Source of the DNA: Streptomyces ferrugineus
GTDB taxonomy: Bacteria; Actinomycetota; Actinomycetes; Streptomycetales; Streptomycetaceae
Assembly: GCF_015160855.1 (NCBI RefSeq)
Contig: NZ_CP063373.1
Location: 1,116,001-1,180,000 of the forward strand
Direction of reading: 5' to 3'
DNA length: 64,000 bases
Shown: positions 44,022 to 53,223 of the stretch, one piece after another
Numbering within the stretch: position 1 is the first letter of the stretch
Layout of the letters: the number at the start of each line of letters is the position of its first letter
Program-made: the position numbers and the translations under genes
Notes under the pieces: generated by a model
Seen by the model: the letters and a program-made list of their open reading frames with translations, nothing else
What the model was told of the DNA's origin: nothing
The model's database searches: none

Positions 44022-46553
44022 CTATTCCGCCTTGATCGCGTTCAGCATGTTCAACTTCGCGGCGTTGCGGGCCGGCCACAGCGCGGCCAGGACGCCCACC
44101 AGACCGGCCAGCACCAGGAAGATCCCGATCCGGTCCCAGGGCAGCACCAGCGCGTAGCCCGGGATCTCCTCCGCGATCGTCTCGCCGATCGCCCAGCCGA
44201 GGAACGCGCCGAGACCGATGCCGACCACCGCGCCGAACACAGAGATGACCACGGCCTCCAGCCGGACCATCCGCTTCACCCGGCGCCGGTCGAGACCGAT
44301 CGCCCGCAGCATGCCGATCTCCTGCTGCCGTTCGAAGACCGACATCGCCAGGGTGTTGACGACCCCCAGCACCGCGATGATCAGGGCCATCGCCAGCAGG
44401 CCGTACATGATGTTCAGCATCGTGTTGATGGCGCCGCCGAACTCGTTGCGGATGTCCTGACGGTCCATGACCGTGATCGCGGGGTTGTCGCCCAGCGCGT
44501 CGATGAGGACCTTCTCGTTCGCCGCGGTCTGGCCGCCGTCGACCTTCACGAAGATCTGCGGGATGTACGGCTTCACCTCGTGCTGGTTCACGATCGCGGT
44601 GTCGACGAGGACGGGGGAGAGGAACTCGCTGTCCTTGTAGACGGCGCCGACCTTCAGCGTGGCCTTCTTCTCGTCGGCGAAGGTGACGGAGAGGCTGTCG
44701 CCGGGCTTCCAGCCCTTGCTCCTGGCCGTCTTCTCCGCGACCGCGACCTGGCCCTTCGCGAGCGAGTCCACGCTGCCGTCGACGACGTCGACGTTCAGGA
44801 CCCGCTCGATGTCGCCCGGCGTGACCGCCGAGGCGGACACGTAGTCGTCGTCGACCTGGAAGTAGGCGTCCTGCTGCGGCGACACCGCGGAGACGCCCTT
44901 GGCCTTCTCCAGCGCCGTCAGCGCGGACTGGTCGAGGTCCCCGCCGTTCGCCATCCTGACCATGTAGTCGGCCTTGATGTTGTCCGTGGTCATCTTGTCG
45001 ATGGCCGTGCCGACCGTGATACCGAGCACCGACAGACCGGTCACCAGCGTCAGGCCGATCGCGAGCGCCGAGGCGGTGGCACCGGTGCGGCGCGGGTTGC
45101 GGACCGCGTTCTGGCCGGCCAGCTTGCCGGCCACCCCGAAGGGGCCGACCAGCAGCGGACGGACGAGCGCGATCACGGGCCGGGACAGCAGCGGGATCAG
45201 GATGATCACGCCGATCAGCGCGAGGAACGCGCCGCCGGCGATGTACATCCGGCCGCTCTTGCCGCCGGACGAGGCACCCAGCACGATCGCGGCCGAGCCG
45301 AGAGCGGTGATGGCCGCGCCGATGGAGTTGCGCACCACCAGCGACTTGGTGGTCGCCACCGCGTGGACGCTGCTCATGGCCGCCACCGGCGGGATCTTCG
45401 CGGCCCGGCGGCCGGGCAGCCAGGCGGCGAACATCGTGATCAGCACACCGACGCCGATCGCGGCGATCACCGGCGTGGCGGACAGGATCAGCGGGCCGTC
45501 CGGGATCTTCATCTCGAACGCGGCCATTCCGGAGCGCAGACCGACCGCGAGCCCGATGCCCAGGACGAAGCCGATCACCGAGGCGACCAGGCCCACCACC
45601 GCGGCCTCGGCGAGCACCGAGCGGGTGATCTGCTTGCGCGACGCGCCGACGGCGCGCATCAGGGCGATCTCCTTCGTGCGCTGGGCGACCAGCATCGTGA
45701 AGGTGTTGGAGATCAGGAAGATCCCGACGAACAGCGCGATGCCCGCGAAGCCGAGCAGGACCTGCTTGAGGCTGCCCAGCCCCTGCTCGATCTGCTTGGC
45801 CTGCTCGTCCGCGAGCGCCTGGCCGGTCTGGGCCTCGGCCGTCTCCGGCAGCAGCGGCTCGACCGCGCCCAGGATCTTCGCGTCGGACGCGCCGGGGGCG
45901 GCGGTGACGGTGACGCTCCCGAAGTAGCCCGGCTTGAGGTACTGCTTCTGGGCGACCGCGGTGTCGAAGAGGACGAGGCTGCCGCCGGCGTTCACGGCGC
46001 CGTCCTCGGTGGTGAACACACCGCTGAGGGTGTACTCCTTCACCGGGCCGTTGGTCGCCACCCGCACCCGGTCGCCGACCTGGTACTCGCCCTTGGTCGC
46101 GGATTCCTTGTCCAGGGCGATCTGATCGTCCTTCACCGGGCCCGAGCCGTCGGTGAACGTGTAGGCCGTGTCCTTGCCGTCCTTGCCGGGGGCGAAGTTG
46201 GAGCCCTTGTTGGACCAGCCGACGCCGATGAGCTTCCCGTCGGGGTCGGCGACCCCGGCGAAGCCCTCGACGCGGCCGTACACGCCGGCGACGCCGTCCA
46301 CGGCGGAGATCTTGTCGAGGGTCTTGTCGGAGAGGCCGGGCTCTTCCTTGGGATTGTCCGGGTCGGCGTGCGAGGTGACGGCGACCGCGACGTCGTCGTA
46401 GCTCTTCGCCGACTGGTTGCGGAAGGCGTTGGAGAGGGTGTCGGCGAAGACCAGGGTGCCGGAGACGAACGCGACGCCGAGCATCACGGCGAGCACGGTC
46501 ATCAACAGCCGGGCCTTGTGCGCGAGTACGTTGCGCAGGGCGGTGCGGAACAT
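44022..46553 (-). CDS. FtsX/MacB-like ABC permease
   Basis: Permease of 843 residues, built like the one at 15161: N-terminal segment, a large outer domain, an FtsX block (about 265-395) with QRTKEIALMRAVGASRKQI, a middle hydrophobic region, a second outer domain (about 510-710) and a second FtsX block with ERQQEIGMLRAIGLDRRRV. It works with the ATPase encoded just upstream, whose stop overlaps the start (TGATG at 46555-46551). Substrate unknown; antimicrobial peptides or envelope lipids are the usual cargo of this class. Confidence 0.92.
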   Translation of the reverse strand: MFRTALRNVLAHKARLLMTVLAVMLGVAFVSGTLVFADTLSNAFRNQSAKSYDDVAVAVTSHADPDNPKEEPGLSDKTLDKISAVDGVAGVYGRVEGFAGVADPDGKLIGVGWSNKGSNFAPGKDGKDTAYTFTDGSGPVKDDQIALDKESATKGEYQVGDRVRVATNGPVKEYTLSGVFTTEDGAVNAGGSLVLFDTAVAQKQYLKPGYFGSVTVTAAPGASDAKILGAVEPLLPETAEAQTGQALADEQAKQIEQGLGSLKQVLLGFAGIALFVGIFLISNTFTMLVAQRTKEIALMRAVGASRKQITRSVLAEAAVVGLVASVIGFVLGIGLAVGLRSGMAAFEMKIPDGPLILSATPVIAAIGVGVLITMFAAWLPGRRAAKIPPVAAMSSVHAVATTKSLVVRNSIGAAITALGSAAIVLGASSGGKSGRMYIAGGAFLALIGVIILIPLLSRPVIALVRPLLVGPFGVAGKLAGQNAVRNPRRTGATASALAIGLTLVTGLSVLGITVGTAIDKMTTDNIKADYMVRMANGGDLDQSALTALEKAKGVSAVSPQQDAYFQVDDDYVSASAVTPGDIERVLNVDVVDGSVDSLAKGQVAVAEKTARSKGWKPGDSLSVTFADEKKATLKVGAVYKDSEFLSPVLVDTAIVNQHEVKPYIPQIFVKVDGGQTAANEKVLIDALGDNPAITVMDRQDIRNEFGGAINTMLNIMYGLLAMALIIAVLGVVNTLAMSVFERQQEIGMLRAIGLDRRRVKRMVRLEAVVISVFGAVVGIGLGAFLGWAIGETIAEEIPGYALVLPWDRIGIFLVLAGLVGVLAALWPARNAAKLNMLNAIKAE

Positions 46554-47323
46554 CAGCTGGTGCGGCCCTTCGCGTCGAACTGCTTCATGAAGTCGAGCAC
46601 GTTGTCCGCGGTCGGCCGGTACATCTCGTCGACGATCCGCCCGTCGGCGAGGAACACCACGCGGTCCGCGTACGCGGCGGCCACCGGGTCGTGGGTGACC
46701 ATCACCACCGTCTGCCCCAACTCCCGTACGGAGTTGCGCAGAAAGCCCAGCACCTCGGCGCCGGAGCGCGAGTCGAGGTTTCCGGTCGGCTCGTCGCCGA
46801 AGATGATCTCGGGCCTGGAGGCCAGCGCACGGGCCACGGCGACGCGCTGCTGCTGGCCGCCGGAGAGCTGCGCGGGGCGGTGGCCGAGGCGGTCGGCCAG
46901 GCCCACCATCCGGATGACCGAATCCACCCACTGCTTGTCCGGCTTGCGGCCCGCGATGTCCATCGGGAGGGTGATGTTCTCCAGCGCGGTCAGGGTCGGC
47001 AGCAGGTTGAACGCCTGGAAGATGAAGCCGATCTTGTCCCGGCGGAGCTTGGTGAGCTGCTTGTCCTTCAGGGAGCCCAGCTCGGTGTCGCCGATGCGCA
47101 CCGAGCCGGAGGAGAAGGTGTCGAGACCGGCCACGCAGTGCATCAGCGTGGACTTGCCGGAGCCGGACGGGCCCATGATCGCGGTGAACTCGGCCTGCCG
47201 GAAGTCGACGGAGACCCGGTCCAGGGCGACCACCTGGGTCTCGCCCTGTCCGTAGACCTTCGACAGATCCGTGGCACGCGCGGCCACGGTGGTGGCCCGG
47301 GCGGCGGTGGGTGCGGTGGTCAC
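46553..47323 (-). CDS. ABC transporter ATPase, MacB/LolD type
   Basis: ATP-binding subunit of 256 residues. Walker A GPSGSGKST, Q-loop FIFQAFNLLPTL, signature LSGGQQQRVAVARALASRP and Walker B EIIFGDEPTGNLDSR. Long stretches are identical to the ATPase at 14376, showing recent paralogy. GTG 47323 was chosen because AGGAGCG lies about nine bases upstream; the frame continues well beyond without family sequence. First gene of a two-gene operon with the permease. Confidence 0.93.
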   Translation of the reverse strand: MTTAPTAARATTVAARATDLSKVYGQGETQVVALDRVSVDFRQAEFTAIMGPSGSGKSTLMHCVAGLDTFSSGSVRIGDTELGSLKDKQLTKLRRDKIGFIFQAFNLLPTLTALENITLPMDIAGRKPDKQWVDSVIRMVGLADRLGHRPAQLSGGQQQRVAVARALASRPEIIFGDEPTGNLDSRSGAEVLGFLRNSVRELGQTVVMVTHDPVAAAYADRVVFLADGRIVDEMYRPTADNVLDFMKQFDAKGRTS

Positions 47324-47716
47324 GAGAGAAACGCTCCTGAAGGGACGGTGGTGTGTTCGAAGGACGTATCCATCGTCCCGGCCGGGAACCGCCGTGTAGT
47401 CAGTCGCTGTTCCGGTTCCGAAGGCAGACTGCGGATGGACCGGGGGCGGTTGTGTCATACCTGAGGATGACGGGGACCCCTGACACCCGGTCGGATCGGG
47501 AACAGGTGGAGCGTCCTTGTTTGGACGGTGAAATTCCGTCATTCCGTATGCGCCGCCGACCGTCGCACGTAAGGCTATTGGCAAGTGCGGATGGCGCGTT
47601 CCATGGGCTGATGCACCCTCAGACATCAATAAAATAAGACAACATCGGCCCGCCCGCCCGCTGTTCGGGGGAGGCGTCCCGATAGGCTCGGAACCTCGAT
47701 GCGGAGCCCATGGCCT
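47324..47716. promoter_or_regulatory. 393-base region carrying ABC and bldA promoters
   Basis: No protein gene is supported. The left part must hold the minus-strand promoter of the ABC operon. An unusually AT-rich block, CATCAATAAAATAAGACAAC (47625-47644), lies before bldA. TAGGCT (47683-47688) is the probable -10 for bldA, placing the transcript start about 20 bases before the mature tRNA end; a clear -35 was not found. Confidence 0.5.
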
Positions 47717-47800
47717 GCCCAGATGGTGGAATGCAGACACGGCGAGCTTAAACCTCGCTGCCCCTTCGCGGGCGTGCCGGTTCAAGTCCGGCTCTGGGCA
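47717..47800 (+). tRNA. bldA: tRNA-Leu, anticodon UAA (bldA)
   Basis: An 84-base tRNA gene. The acceptor stem pairs GCCCAGA (47717) with TCTGGGC (47793-47799) and the discriminator is A. The anticodon stem GCGAG/CTCGC encloses the loop CTTAAAC, so the anticodon is TAA and the tRNA reads UUA. A long variable arm (TGCCCCTTCGCGGGCGT) and T arm GCCGGTTCAAGTCCGGC complete a class II tRNA. The CCA end is not encoded. In Streptomyces this is bldA, needed for aerial growth and antibiotic production because UUA codons are confined to regulatory and accessory genes. Confidence 0.97.
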
Positions 47801-47884
47801 CTTCCGACGCACCCCCTTCCTTCAAGACTTCACCGCAACCGTTGACAGCGGGCGCGTGCGGCCGGACACTCACATTCGAAGATG

Positions 47885-47906
47885 GTGAATAAAACTTCAC
47901 TATACG
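47885..47906 (+). promoter_or_regulatory. operator-like inverted repeat before pobA
   Basis: GTGAATAAAACTTCAC (47885-47900) is an inverted repeat of GTGAA with a six-base A/T-rich spacer, directly followed by TATACG (47901-47906), a likely -10. The block is strikingly AT-rich for this genome. It may bind the repressor of the 4-hydroxybenzoate gene; no PobR gene is present here. Confidence 0.5.
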
Positions 47907-47946
47907 AACCAGCACGCCATGTGAACAGCTAGAAGGGAAGCGACCG

Positions 47947-49122
47947 ATGCGCACCACCGTCGGCATCATCGGAGCGGGCCCGGCCGGCCTCCTCCTCGCC
48001 CGGCTGCTCCACAACGCCGGCATCGACTCGGTCGTCCTGGAGAGCCGCGACCGCGCCTACGTCGAGCACCGCCAGCGCGCCGGAATCCTGGAGCAGGGCA
48101 CGGTGGACGTGCTGCGCGCGGCCGGCGCCGGGGAGCGGATGGACCGCGAGGGCCTGCGCCACGACGGCATAGAGCTGCGCTACGACCGCAAACGCCACCG
48201 CGTCGACTTCCCCGGCCTCACCGGCGGCCGCTCGGTGATGGTCTACGCCCAGACCGAGGTCTGCAAGGACCTCATCGCCCTCCAGCTCAAGGAGGGCGGC
48301 CCGCTGCTGTTCGAGGCGGAGGCGCTGGCGGTGGAGGGCGCGGACACCGACAGCCCGCGCGTGCGCTACCGGCACGGGGGTGTCGAGGACGTCCTCGCAT
48401 GCGACTACGTCGTCGGCTGCGACGGCTTCTGGGGCGTCGCCCGCAAGGCGATCCCCGAGGAGCTGACCCGGGTCTTCGAGCGGACGTACCCCTTCGGCTG
48501 GCTCGGCATCCTCGCCGACGTCGCCCCCTCGCACGACGAGCTGGTCTACGCCCGCCACGACCGCGGCTTCGCCCTGCTGTCCATGCGCTCCCCGTCCGTC
48601 TCCCGCCTCTACCTCCAGGTGCCCGAGGGCACGGATGCCGAGGAGTGGGGCGACGACGAGATCTGGGCGGAGCTCGAGCGCCGCTTCGAGACCGCCGACG
48701 ACTGGCGGCTGGAGCGCGGCCCGATCACCCAGAAGTCGGTCACGCCCATGCGGTCCTACGTCCACGAGCCCATGCGCCACGGCCGCCTGTTCCTGGCCGG
48801 TGACGCGGCACACATCGTGCCGCCGACGGGCGCGAAGGGGCTGAATCTGGCCATCGGTGACGTCGTCACCTTCGCGCGGGCGCTGACCCATGAGAGGGAC
48901 ACGGGCTCGGCGGAACTCCTCGACGCCTACTCCGAGACCTGTCTGCGCCGCGTCTGGCAGGCCGAGCGGTTCTCGTACGACATGACGACCCTGCTGCACC
49001 GGGCGCCCGAGGCCACGCCCTTCGAGGACCGGCTCCAGTTGGCGCGGCTGGAGCGGATCGCGGGATCGAGGGCGGCCGAGACGGATCTCGCCGAGGGGTA
49101 CACGGGGTTTCCGTTCGGGTGA
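47947..49122 (+). CDS. pobA: 4-hydroxybenzoate 3-monooxygenase
   Basis: FAD-dependent aromatic hydroxylase of 391 residues converting 4-hydroxybenzoate to protocatechuate with NAD(P)H and oxygen. FAD motif GIIGAGPAGLLLARLL at residue 5, the DG motif VGCDGFWGVARKAI (about 156), and the second FAD contact FLAGDAAHIVPPTGAKGLN (about 280). The length matches Pseudomonas PobA. AAGGGAAG lies upstream of ATG 47947. The protocatechuate-cleaving genes are not in the window, so the downstream beta-ketoadipate pathway must be encoded elsewhere. Confidence 0.92.
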   Translation: MRTTVGIIGAGPAGLLLARLLHNAGIDSVVLESRDRAYVEHRQRAGILEQGTVDVLRAAGAGERMDREGLRHDGIELRYDRKRHRVDFPGLTGGRSVMVYAQTEVCKDLIALQLKEGGPLLFEAEALAVEGADTDSPRVRYRHGGVEDVLACDYVVGCDGFWGVARKAIPEELTRVFERTYPFGWLGILADVAPSHDELVYARHDRGFALLSMRSPSVSRLYLQVPEGTDAEEWGDDEIWAELERRFETADDWRLERGPITQKSVTPMRSYVHEPMRHGRLFLAGDAAHIVPPTGAKGLNLAIGDVVTFARALTHERDTGSAELLDAYSETCLRRVWQAERFSYDMTTLLHRAPEATPFEDRLQLARLERIAGSRAAETDLAEGYTGFPFG

Positions 49123-49336
49123 CGGGGTACGCGATCCGGGCGGGTGATCTCCGACAGGTTCCGGCCACGTCGCAGGTTGGTCATGAATGAGCCCCTCCAT
49201 GGCCGGGAATCACCCGGCCGCGTAGCGTGTTGGCCAGCACGACGAGGGAAAGATCCTCCCCAAGCAGTAGGGTCAATCCTTTGCCCACCTATTACTCTTG
49301 AGCCAAGGTCGCGCACGGCGATCATGGAGGAGTGAA

Positions 49337-50233
49337 ATGAGGAGCAGCAACCCGGTCTTCTCGCGACGGGGGTTCAGCCGCGACAACGGCTACGCGGGCT
49401 TCAACACCGCGCCGCAGGCCGGGGGCGCCGCTGTCGGCACGCAGGCCAACCCGTACGCCCAGCCGCAGGCGGGCAACCCGTACGCGCAGAACCCTTACGC
49501 CCAGCAGGCCCAGCAGTACGGCGCACCGCCGCAGGCACCGGCCACCACCGGCCGCATGACGATGGACGACGTCCTCATGCGCACCGGCACCACGCTCGGC
49601 ATCCTGATCGTCACGGCCGCGCTCGCATGGGCGCTGCTGCCGGTCGACGACGCGAACATCAGCCGGTCCTACGGCATCGCGATCGGCGCCGGTCTGATCG
49701 GCATGGTCCTGGCGCTCGTCCAGTCCTTCAAGCGCAAGGCGTCGCCGGCGCTGATCATCTCGTACGCCGCGCTCGAGGGCGTGTTCCTCGGCGTGGTCTC
49801 CAGCGTCGTCGACAACCGCATCGCCAGCGGTGCGGCCATGCAGGCGGTGCTCGGCACGGTCGCGGTCTTCGCCGCGGTGCTGGTGGCGTACAAGGCGGGC
49901 TGGATCCGCGTCAACCGCCGCTTCGTCGGCTTCGTGATGGCGGCTGCGCTCGGCTTCATCGCGCTGATGGCGATCAACCTGCTGTTCGCGGTCTTCGGCG
50001 GCGGTGACGGCCTCGGCTTCCGCAGCGGCCCGCTCGGCATCCTGTTCGGCGTCATCGGCATCCTGCTCGGCGCCTGCTTCCTCGCCCTGGACTTCAAGCA
50101 GGTCGAGGACGGCATCGCCTACGGCGCGCCGCGCGAGGAGGCCTGGCTCGCCGCCTTCGGTCTCACGCTGACGCTGGTGTGGATCTACATGGAGTTCCTG
50201 AGGATCATCGCGATCCTCAACAGCAGCGACTAG
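49337..50233 (+). CDS. Bax inhibitor-1/YccA-family membrane protein
   Basis: Polytopic protein of 298 residues. The first 75 residues are a soluble Ala/Gln/Pro-rich tail with NPYAQ repeats; residues about 85-298 form seven hydrophobic segments ending in FGLTLTLVWIYMEFLRIIAI, as in the actinobacterial Bax-inhibitor-1-like family. BI-1 relatives are calcium leak channels or protease regulators; the bacterial role is uncertain. GGAGGAG just before ATG 49337 fixes the start. A terminator follows. Confidence 0.88.
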   Translation: MRSSNPVFSRRGFSRDNGYAGFNTAPQAGGAAVGTQANPYAQPQAGNPYAQNPYAQQAQQYGAPPQAPATTGRMTMDDVLMRTGTTLGILIVTAALAWALLPVDDANISRSYGIAIGAGLIGMVLALVQSFKRKASPALIISYAALEGVFLGVVSSVVDNRIASGAAMQAVLGTVAVFAAVLVAYKAGWIRVNRRFVGFVMAAALGFIALMAINLLFAVFGGGDGLGFRSGPLGILFGVIGILLGACFLALDFKQVEDGIAYGAPREEAWLAAFGLTLTLVWIYMEFLRIIAILNSSD

Positions 50234-50257
50234 TCCGCGGCGATCGCGCAGTCAGCA

Positions 50258-50287
50258 AAGGGCCCCGGGTTCTCTCCCGGGGCCCTT
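50258..50287. terminator. terminator after the Bax-inhibitor-like gene
   Basis: AAGGGCCCCGGG (50258-50269) and CCCGGGGCCCTT (50276-50287) form a perfect 12-base stem with a six-base loop. It lies between convergent genes and is followed by CGTCGTCTTG. Confidence 0.88.
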
Positions 50288-50302
50288 CGTCGTCTTGCGC
50301 GC

Positions 50303-50533
50303 CTAGAGGAATTTGCGCGCCGCCCTCCTCAGGTCGTACTCATGGACGATCGCCTTCGCGTGGCCGTACGCGAGGTCGTATTCGTGGCGGAGCCAGCTGA
50401 CCTTCTCTTCGAAGCGAACGAGAGCCGGGCCTTCTTCTACGGTGCGGAGCCAGTCGGAGACTTCACGACCGGTGCAGTGGGGGATGCGGGCGAGCATGTT
50501 GCGGTGGGTCTCCTCGGAGAGGACGTGGGACAT
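50303..50533 (-). CDS. DUF4287 small protein
   Basis: Protein of 76 residues: MSHVLSEETHRNMLARIPHC, then TGREVSDWLRTVEEG and WLRHEYDLAYGHAKAIVHEYDLRRAARKF. The G-x-x-x-x-x-W-L and H-x-x-A-x-A-I-V-H-E-x-x-x-R-R pattern is that of DUF4287, a short helical domain of unknown function. GGAGG about six bases before ATG 50533 supports this start over an in-frame ATG at 50551. Confidence 0.8.
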   Translation of the reverse strand: MSHVLSEETHRNMLARIPHCTGREVSDWLRTVEEGPALVRFEEKVSWLRHEYDLAYGHAKAIVHEYDLRRAARKFL

Positions 50534-50627
50534 CGGCGCCTCCGGACGCAAAGGGGATGTAAGCCGGTCCTTCAGGTCACCGTGCCTGAGCGTTCGCCCG
50601 TTGGCAACAGTCGCGTACGCTCACGGC

Positions 50628-50939
50628 GTGGTTGATACGACGCGTCTGACCCAAGCCGTAGATCACTTCGCCGACCGGTTGCGGGCGGCGCCGCAGAGCC
50701 GGCTGCAAAGAGGTGGCGCTTCCCAGGCGCTGGCACTGGCCAGAGAACTGGCACGCAGGGCGCAGCTGCTGGAGACGCCCGGGGTGGAGCCCCGGGTGAT
50801 GCCCGACGCCGGGATGTTCGCCGCCGCGGACCAGATCACCGTCGCCGTACACGATCTGGCGCTCGTGCTCACCGACGAGGACGAGGTCGAGGACGCGGTG
50901 CGGCTGGTCGCGGAAGCCCAGAAGAAGGCCGGGGTGTGA
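50628..50939 (+). CDS. conserved hypothetical helical protein
   Basis: Protein of 103 residues, largely helical (TTRLTQAVDHFADRLRAA, then ASQALALARELARRAQLLE, and an acidic C-terminus DEDEVEDAVRLVAEAQKKAGV). No known family was recognised. TACGCT lies six bases before GTG 50628 and no ribosome-binding site is visible, so the mRNA may be leaderless. Convergent with the next gene, with only three bases between stop codons. Confidence 0.7.
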   Translation: MVDTTRLTQAVDHFADRLRAAPQSRLQRGGASQALALARELARRAQLLETPGVEPRVMPDAGMFAAADQITVAVHDLALVLTDEDEVEDAVRLVAEAQKKAGV

Positions 50940-50942
50940 GCC

Positions 50943-51734
50943 CTAGAGGGACGCTATGACCCGGTCGGCCAGGATGTAGACGTTCTCCTCGCCGCACGCG
51001 AAGGTCAGCGTGTACGCGCCCGAGACCCCCGAACCGCCCAGCAGCACCGGCGTCTCGCCCGCGCGCAGGGCCGTCGCCAGGCGCTCGGCCGTCTCGCGGT
51101 GGCCAGGGGTCATGCACAGCGTGGTGCCGTCGGCGAAGACATAGACGTCGAGGGTGCCCAGCGGACCCGGGCGGACGTCGGTCAGCTCGGTGGCGGAGGC
51201 GGCCAGGTCCTCCAGGGTGGCCACCGTGCGCTCGTGGTCGTTCGCGACCGGTGACGAGGCCGGGACGAAGTCCGGGTGGGAGGGGTGACGGCGGCGGGCC
51301 GCGGCGAGTTCGGGGGACTCCCCGGCGAACTCGTCGGCGTCGGCGGTGGACTCGGTCACCGGCTCCAGGTGCTCCAGGCCCGCGAAATCGGCCTGGCGGG
51401 GCAGGAACAGCTCGCTGTCGGACAGGCCGAGCAGCGTGGGCGCGTCGGAGGCGTCACGCGCCTCCTGGGCGGCCCAGAAGGCACGCGCCTCGGCCAGCTC
51501 CCGCTCGCGCTCCTCGGCGAGCGCCTCGGCGACGGCGGCGCGTATCTCATCGGCGTCGGCGGAGACGCGGGCCGGCGGGACGAGACCGCGGGCCGCGGCG
51601 GCGTTGTTCTGTGCCAGCTCGGTGTGCAGGGCCGCGACCTGTCGGCGCAGCACCACGAGGGTGCGCAGGACGGCGACGCCCACGGCGCCGGTGGCGGCCG
51701 TGGTGAGCAGCAAGGCGATCGGCATGGCGCTCAC
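50943..51734 (-). CDS. membrane-anchored hypothetical protein
   Basis: Protein of 263 residues with one N-terminal membrane segment (MPIALLLTTAATGAVGVAVL), a coiled-coil Glu/Ala stretch (about 55-95: EIRAAVAEALAEERERELAEA) and a C-terminal globular part (about 190-263: TLDVYVFADGTTLCMTPGH, YTLTFACGEENVYILADR). It is not a family I recognise. GTG 51734 follows GGGAG. The topology suggests a cytosolic coiled coil tethered to the membrane. Confidence 0.75.
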   Translation of the reverse strand: MSAMPIALLLTTAATGAVGVAVLRTLVVLRRQVAALHTELAQNNAAAARGLVPPARVSADADEIRAAVAEALAEERERELAEARAFWAAQEARDASDAPTLLGLSDSELFLPRQADFAGLEHLEPVTESTADADEFAGESPELAAARRRHPSHPDFVPASSPVANDHERTVATLEDLAASATELTDVRPGPLGTLDVYVFADGTTLCMTPGHRETAERLATALRAGETPVLLGGSGVSGAYTLTFACGEENVYILADRVIASL

Positions 51735-51930
51735 TGACGTACTCCCGGTTCAAAGTCGACCCCCGACTTCCTACATCAGCTTGAAGGGCGGACTATCCAG
51801 CTGTCAGTGCGTAACGTCACGAAACGGACAGGGTTTTTGGTCTGTGGTTTGCTGGCGGAAGCGCGTGACCTGCGGTGATTCCTCGGCGAGGGAGATAGGT
51901 CACATCCTGGGGGCGATTGGATCACAGATC

Positions 51931-51965
51931 GACCCAGAACCTTGGACTTTCCTCGGTTCTGGGTC
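51931..51965 (-). terminator. terminator after the thiolase gene
   Basis: GACCCAGAACC (51931-51941) and GGTTCTGGGTC (51955-51965) form a perfect 11-base stem with a 13-base loop, 37 bases past the stop codon of the minus-strand thiolase gene. Confidence 0.82.
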
Positions 51966-52002
51966 AAAGGGTGGCGCTGGGTTCCAGTGCGGATACGTTC
52001 CG

Positions 52003-53223
52003 TCAGCTCAGGCGCTCGATGACCATCGCCATGCCCTGGCCGCCGCCGACGCACATCGTCTCCAGGCCGAACTGCTTGTCGTGGAACTGGAGGGAGTTGA
52101 TGAGTGTGCCGGTGATGCGGGCGCCGGTCATGCCGAAGGGGTGGCCGACGGCGATGGCGCCGCCGTTGACGTTCAGTTTGTCGAGGTCGATGCCCAGGTC
52201 GCGGTAGGAGGGGATCACCTGCGCGGCGAACGCCTCGTTGATCTCGACCAGGTCGATGTCGTCGATGCTCAGGCCGGCGCGGCGCAGCGCCTGCTGCGAG
52301 GCCTCGACCGGGCCCAGGCCCATGATCTCGGGGGACAGGCCCGAGACGCCGGTGGAGACGATGCGGGCGAGCGGGGTCAGGCCCAGCTCGCGGGCCTTGG
52401 TGTCGGACATGATCACGACCGCGGCGGCGCCGTCGTTGAGCGGGCAGCAGTTGCCGGCGGTGACGAGGCCGTCGGGGCGGAAGACCGGCTTCAGACCCGC
52501 CACGCCCTCCATGGTGACGCCGGCGCGGGGACCGTCGTCCTTGCTGACGACGGTGCCGTCGGGCAGGGTCACCGGGGTGATCTCGCGCTCCCAGAAGCCG
52601 TTCTTGATGGCTTCCTCGGCGAGGTTCTGCGAGCGGACGCCGAACTCGTCCATGTCCTGGCGGGTGACGCCCTTCCAGCGGGCCAGGTTCTCGGCGGTCT
52701 GGCCCATCGCGATGTAGGCGTCCGGCACGAGGCCGTCCTCGCGCGGGTCGTGCCAGGTGGTGCCCTCCTGCTCGGCGCGGGCCGCGGTGCGGGCCTCGGC
52801 CTCGGCGAAGAGGGGGTTGTGCGTGTCCGGCAGGCTGTCGGAGTTGCCCTTGCTGAAGCGGGAGACCATCTCGACGCCGGCCGAGATGAAGACGTCGCCC
52901 TCGCCGGCCTTGATGGCGTGCAGGGCCATCCGGGAGGTCTGCAGGGACGAGGAGCAGTACCGGGTGACGGTGCAGCCCGGGAGGTGGTCCATGCCCATCT
53001 GCACGGCGACGATGCGGCCGAGGTTGTTGCCCTGCTCGCCGCCGGGCAGGCCGCAGCCGAGCATCAGGTCGTCGATGTCGCGGGGGTCCAGCTCGGGCAC
53101 CTTGGCGAGCGCCGCCTGGATGATGGTGGCGGCGATGTCGTCCGGGCGCAGCTCTTTGAGGGAGCCCTTGAAGGCGCGGCCGATGGGGGAGCGGGCGGTC
53201 GAGACGATCACGGCTTCGGGCAT
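52003..53223 (-). CDS. acetyl-CoA acetyltransferase (thiolase)
   Basis: Thiolase of 406 residues. Active-site Cys in [20 protein letters not shown] (about 92), the His motif [19 protein letters not shown] (about 360) and the second Cys in [13 protein letters not shown] near the end. It either condenses two acetyl-CoA or cleaves 3-ketoacyl-CoA in fatty-acid breakdown; the sequence alone does not decide. ATG 53223 begins [20 protein letters not shown], preceded by CTGGAG. No beta-oxidation partner is adjacent. Confidence 0.93.
   Translation of the reverse strand: MPEAVIVSTARSPIGRAFKGSLKELRPDDIAATIIQAALAKVPELDPRDIDDLMLGCGLPGGEQGNNLGRIVAVQMGMDHLPGCTVTRYCSSSLQTSRMALHAIKAGEGDVFISAGVEMVSRFSKGNSDSLPDTHNPLFAEAEARTAARAEQEGTTWHDPREDGLVPDAYIAMGQTAENLARWKGVTRQDMDEFGVRSQNLAEEAIKNGFWEREITPVTLPDGTVVSKDDGPRAGVTMEGVAGLKPVFRPDGLVTAGNCCPLNDGAAAVVIMSDTKARELGLTPLARIVSTGVSGLSPEIMGLGPVEASQQALRRAGLSIDDIDLVEINEAFAAQVIPSYRDLGIDLDKLNVNGGAIAVGHPFGMTGARITGTLINSLQFHDKQFGLETMCVGGGQGMAMVIERLS

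Noticed and set aside
43926..47255. Plus-strand frame of about 1100 codons opposite the ABC operon
   Set aside because: Antisense shadow of the permease and ATPase; His/Asp/Arg-rich with no domain.
47717..47800. tRNA as integration site of a genomic island
   Set aside because: No integrase, no repeated 3' tRNA fragment and no composition shift on either side; neighbours are conserved core genes.
50258..50287. Attachment site or mobile-element end
   Set aside because: The perfect palindrome is an ordinary terminator; no integrase or transposase is found.
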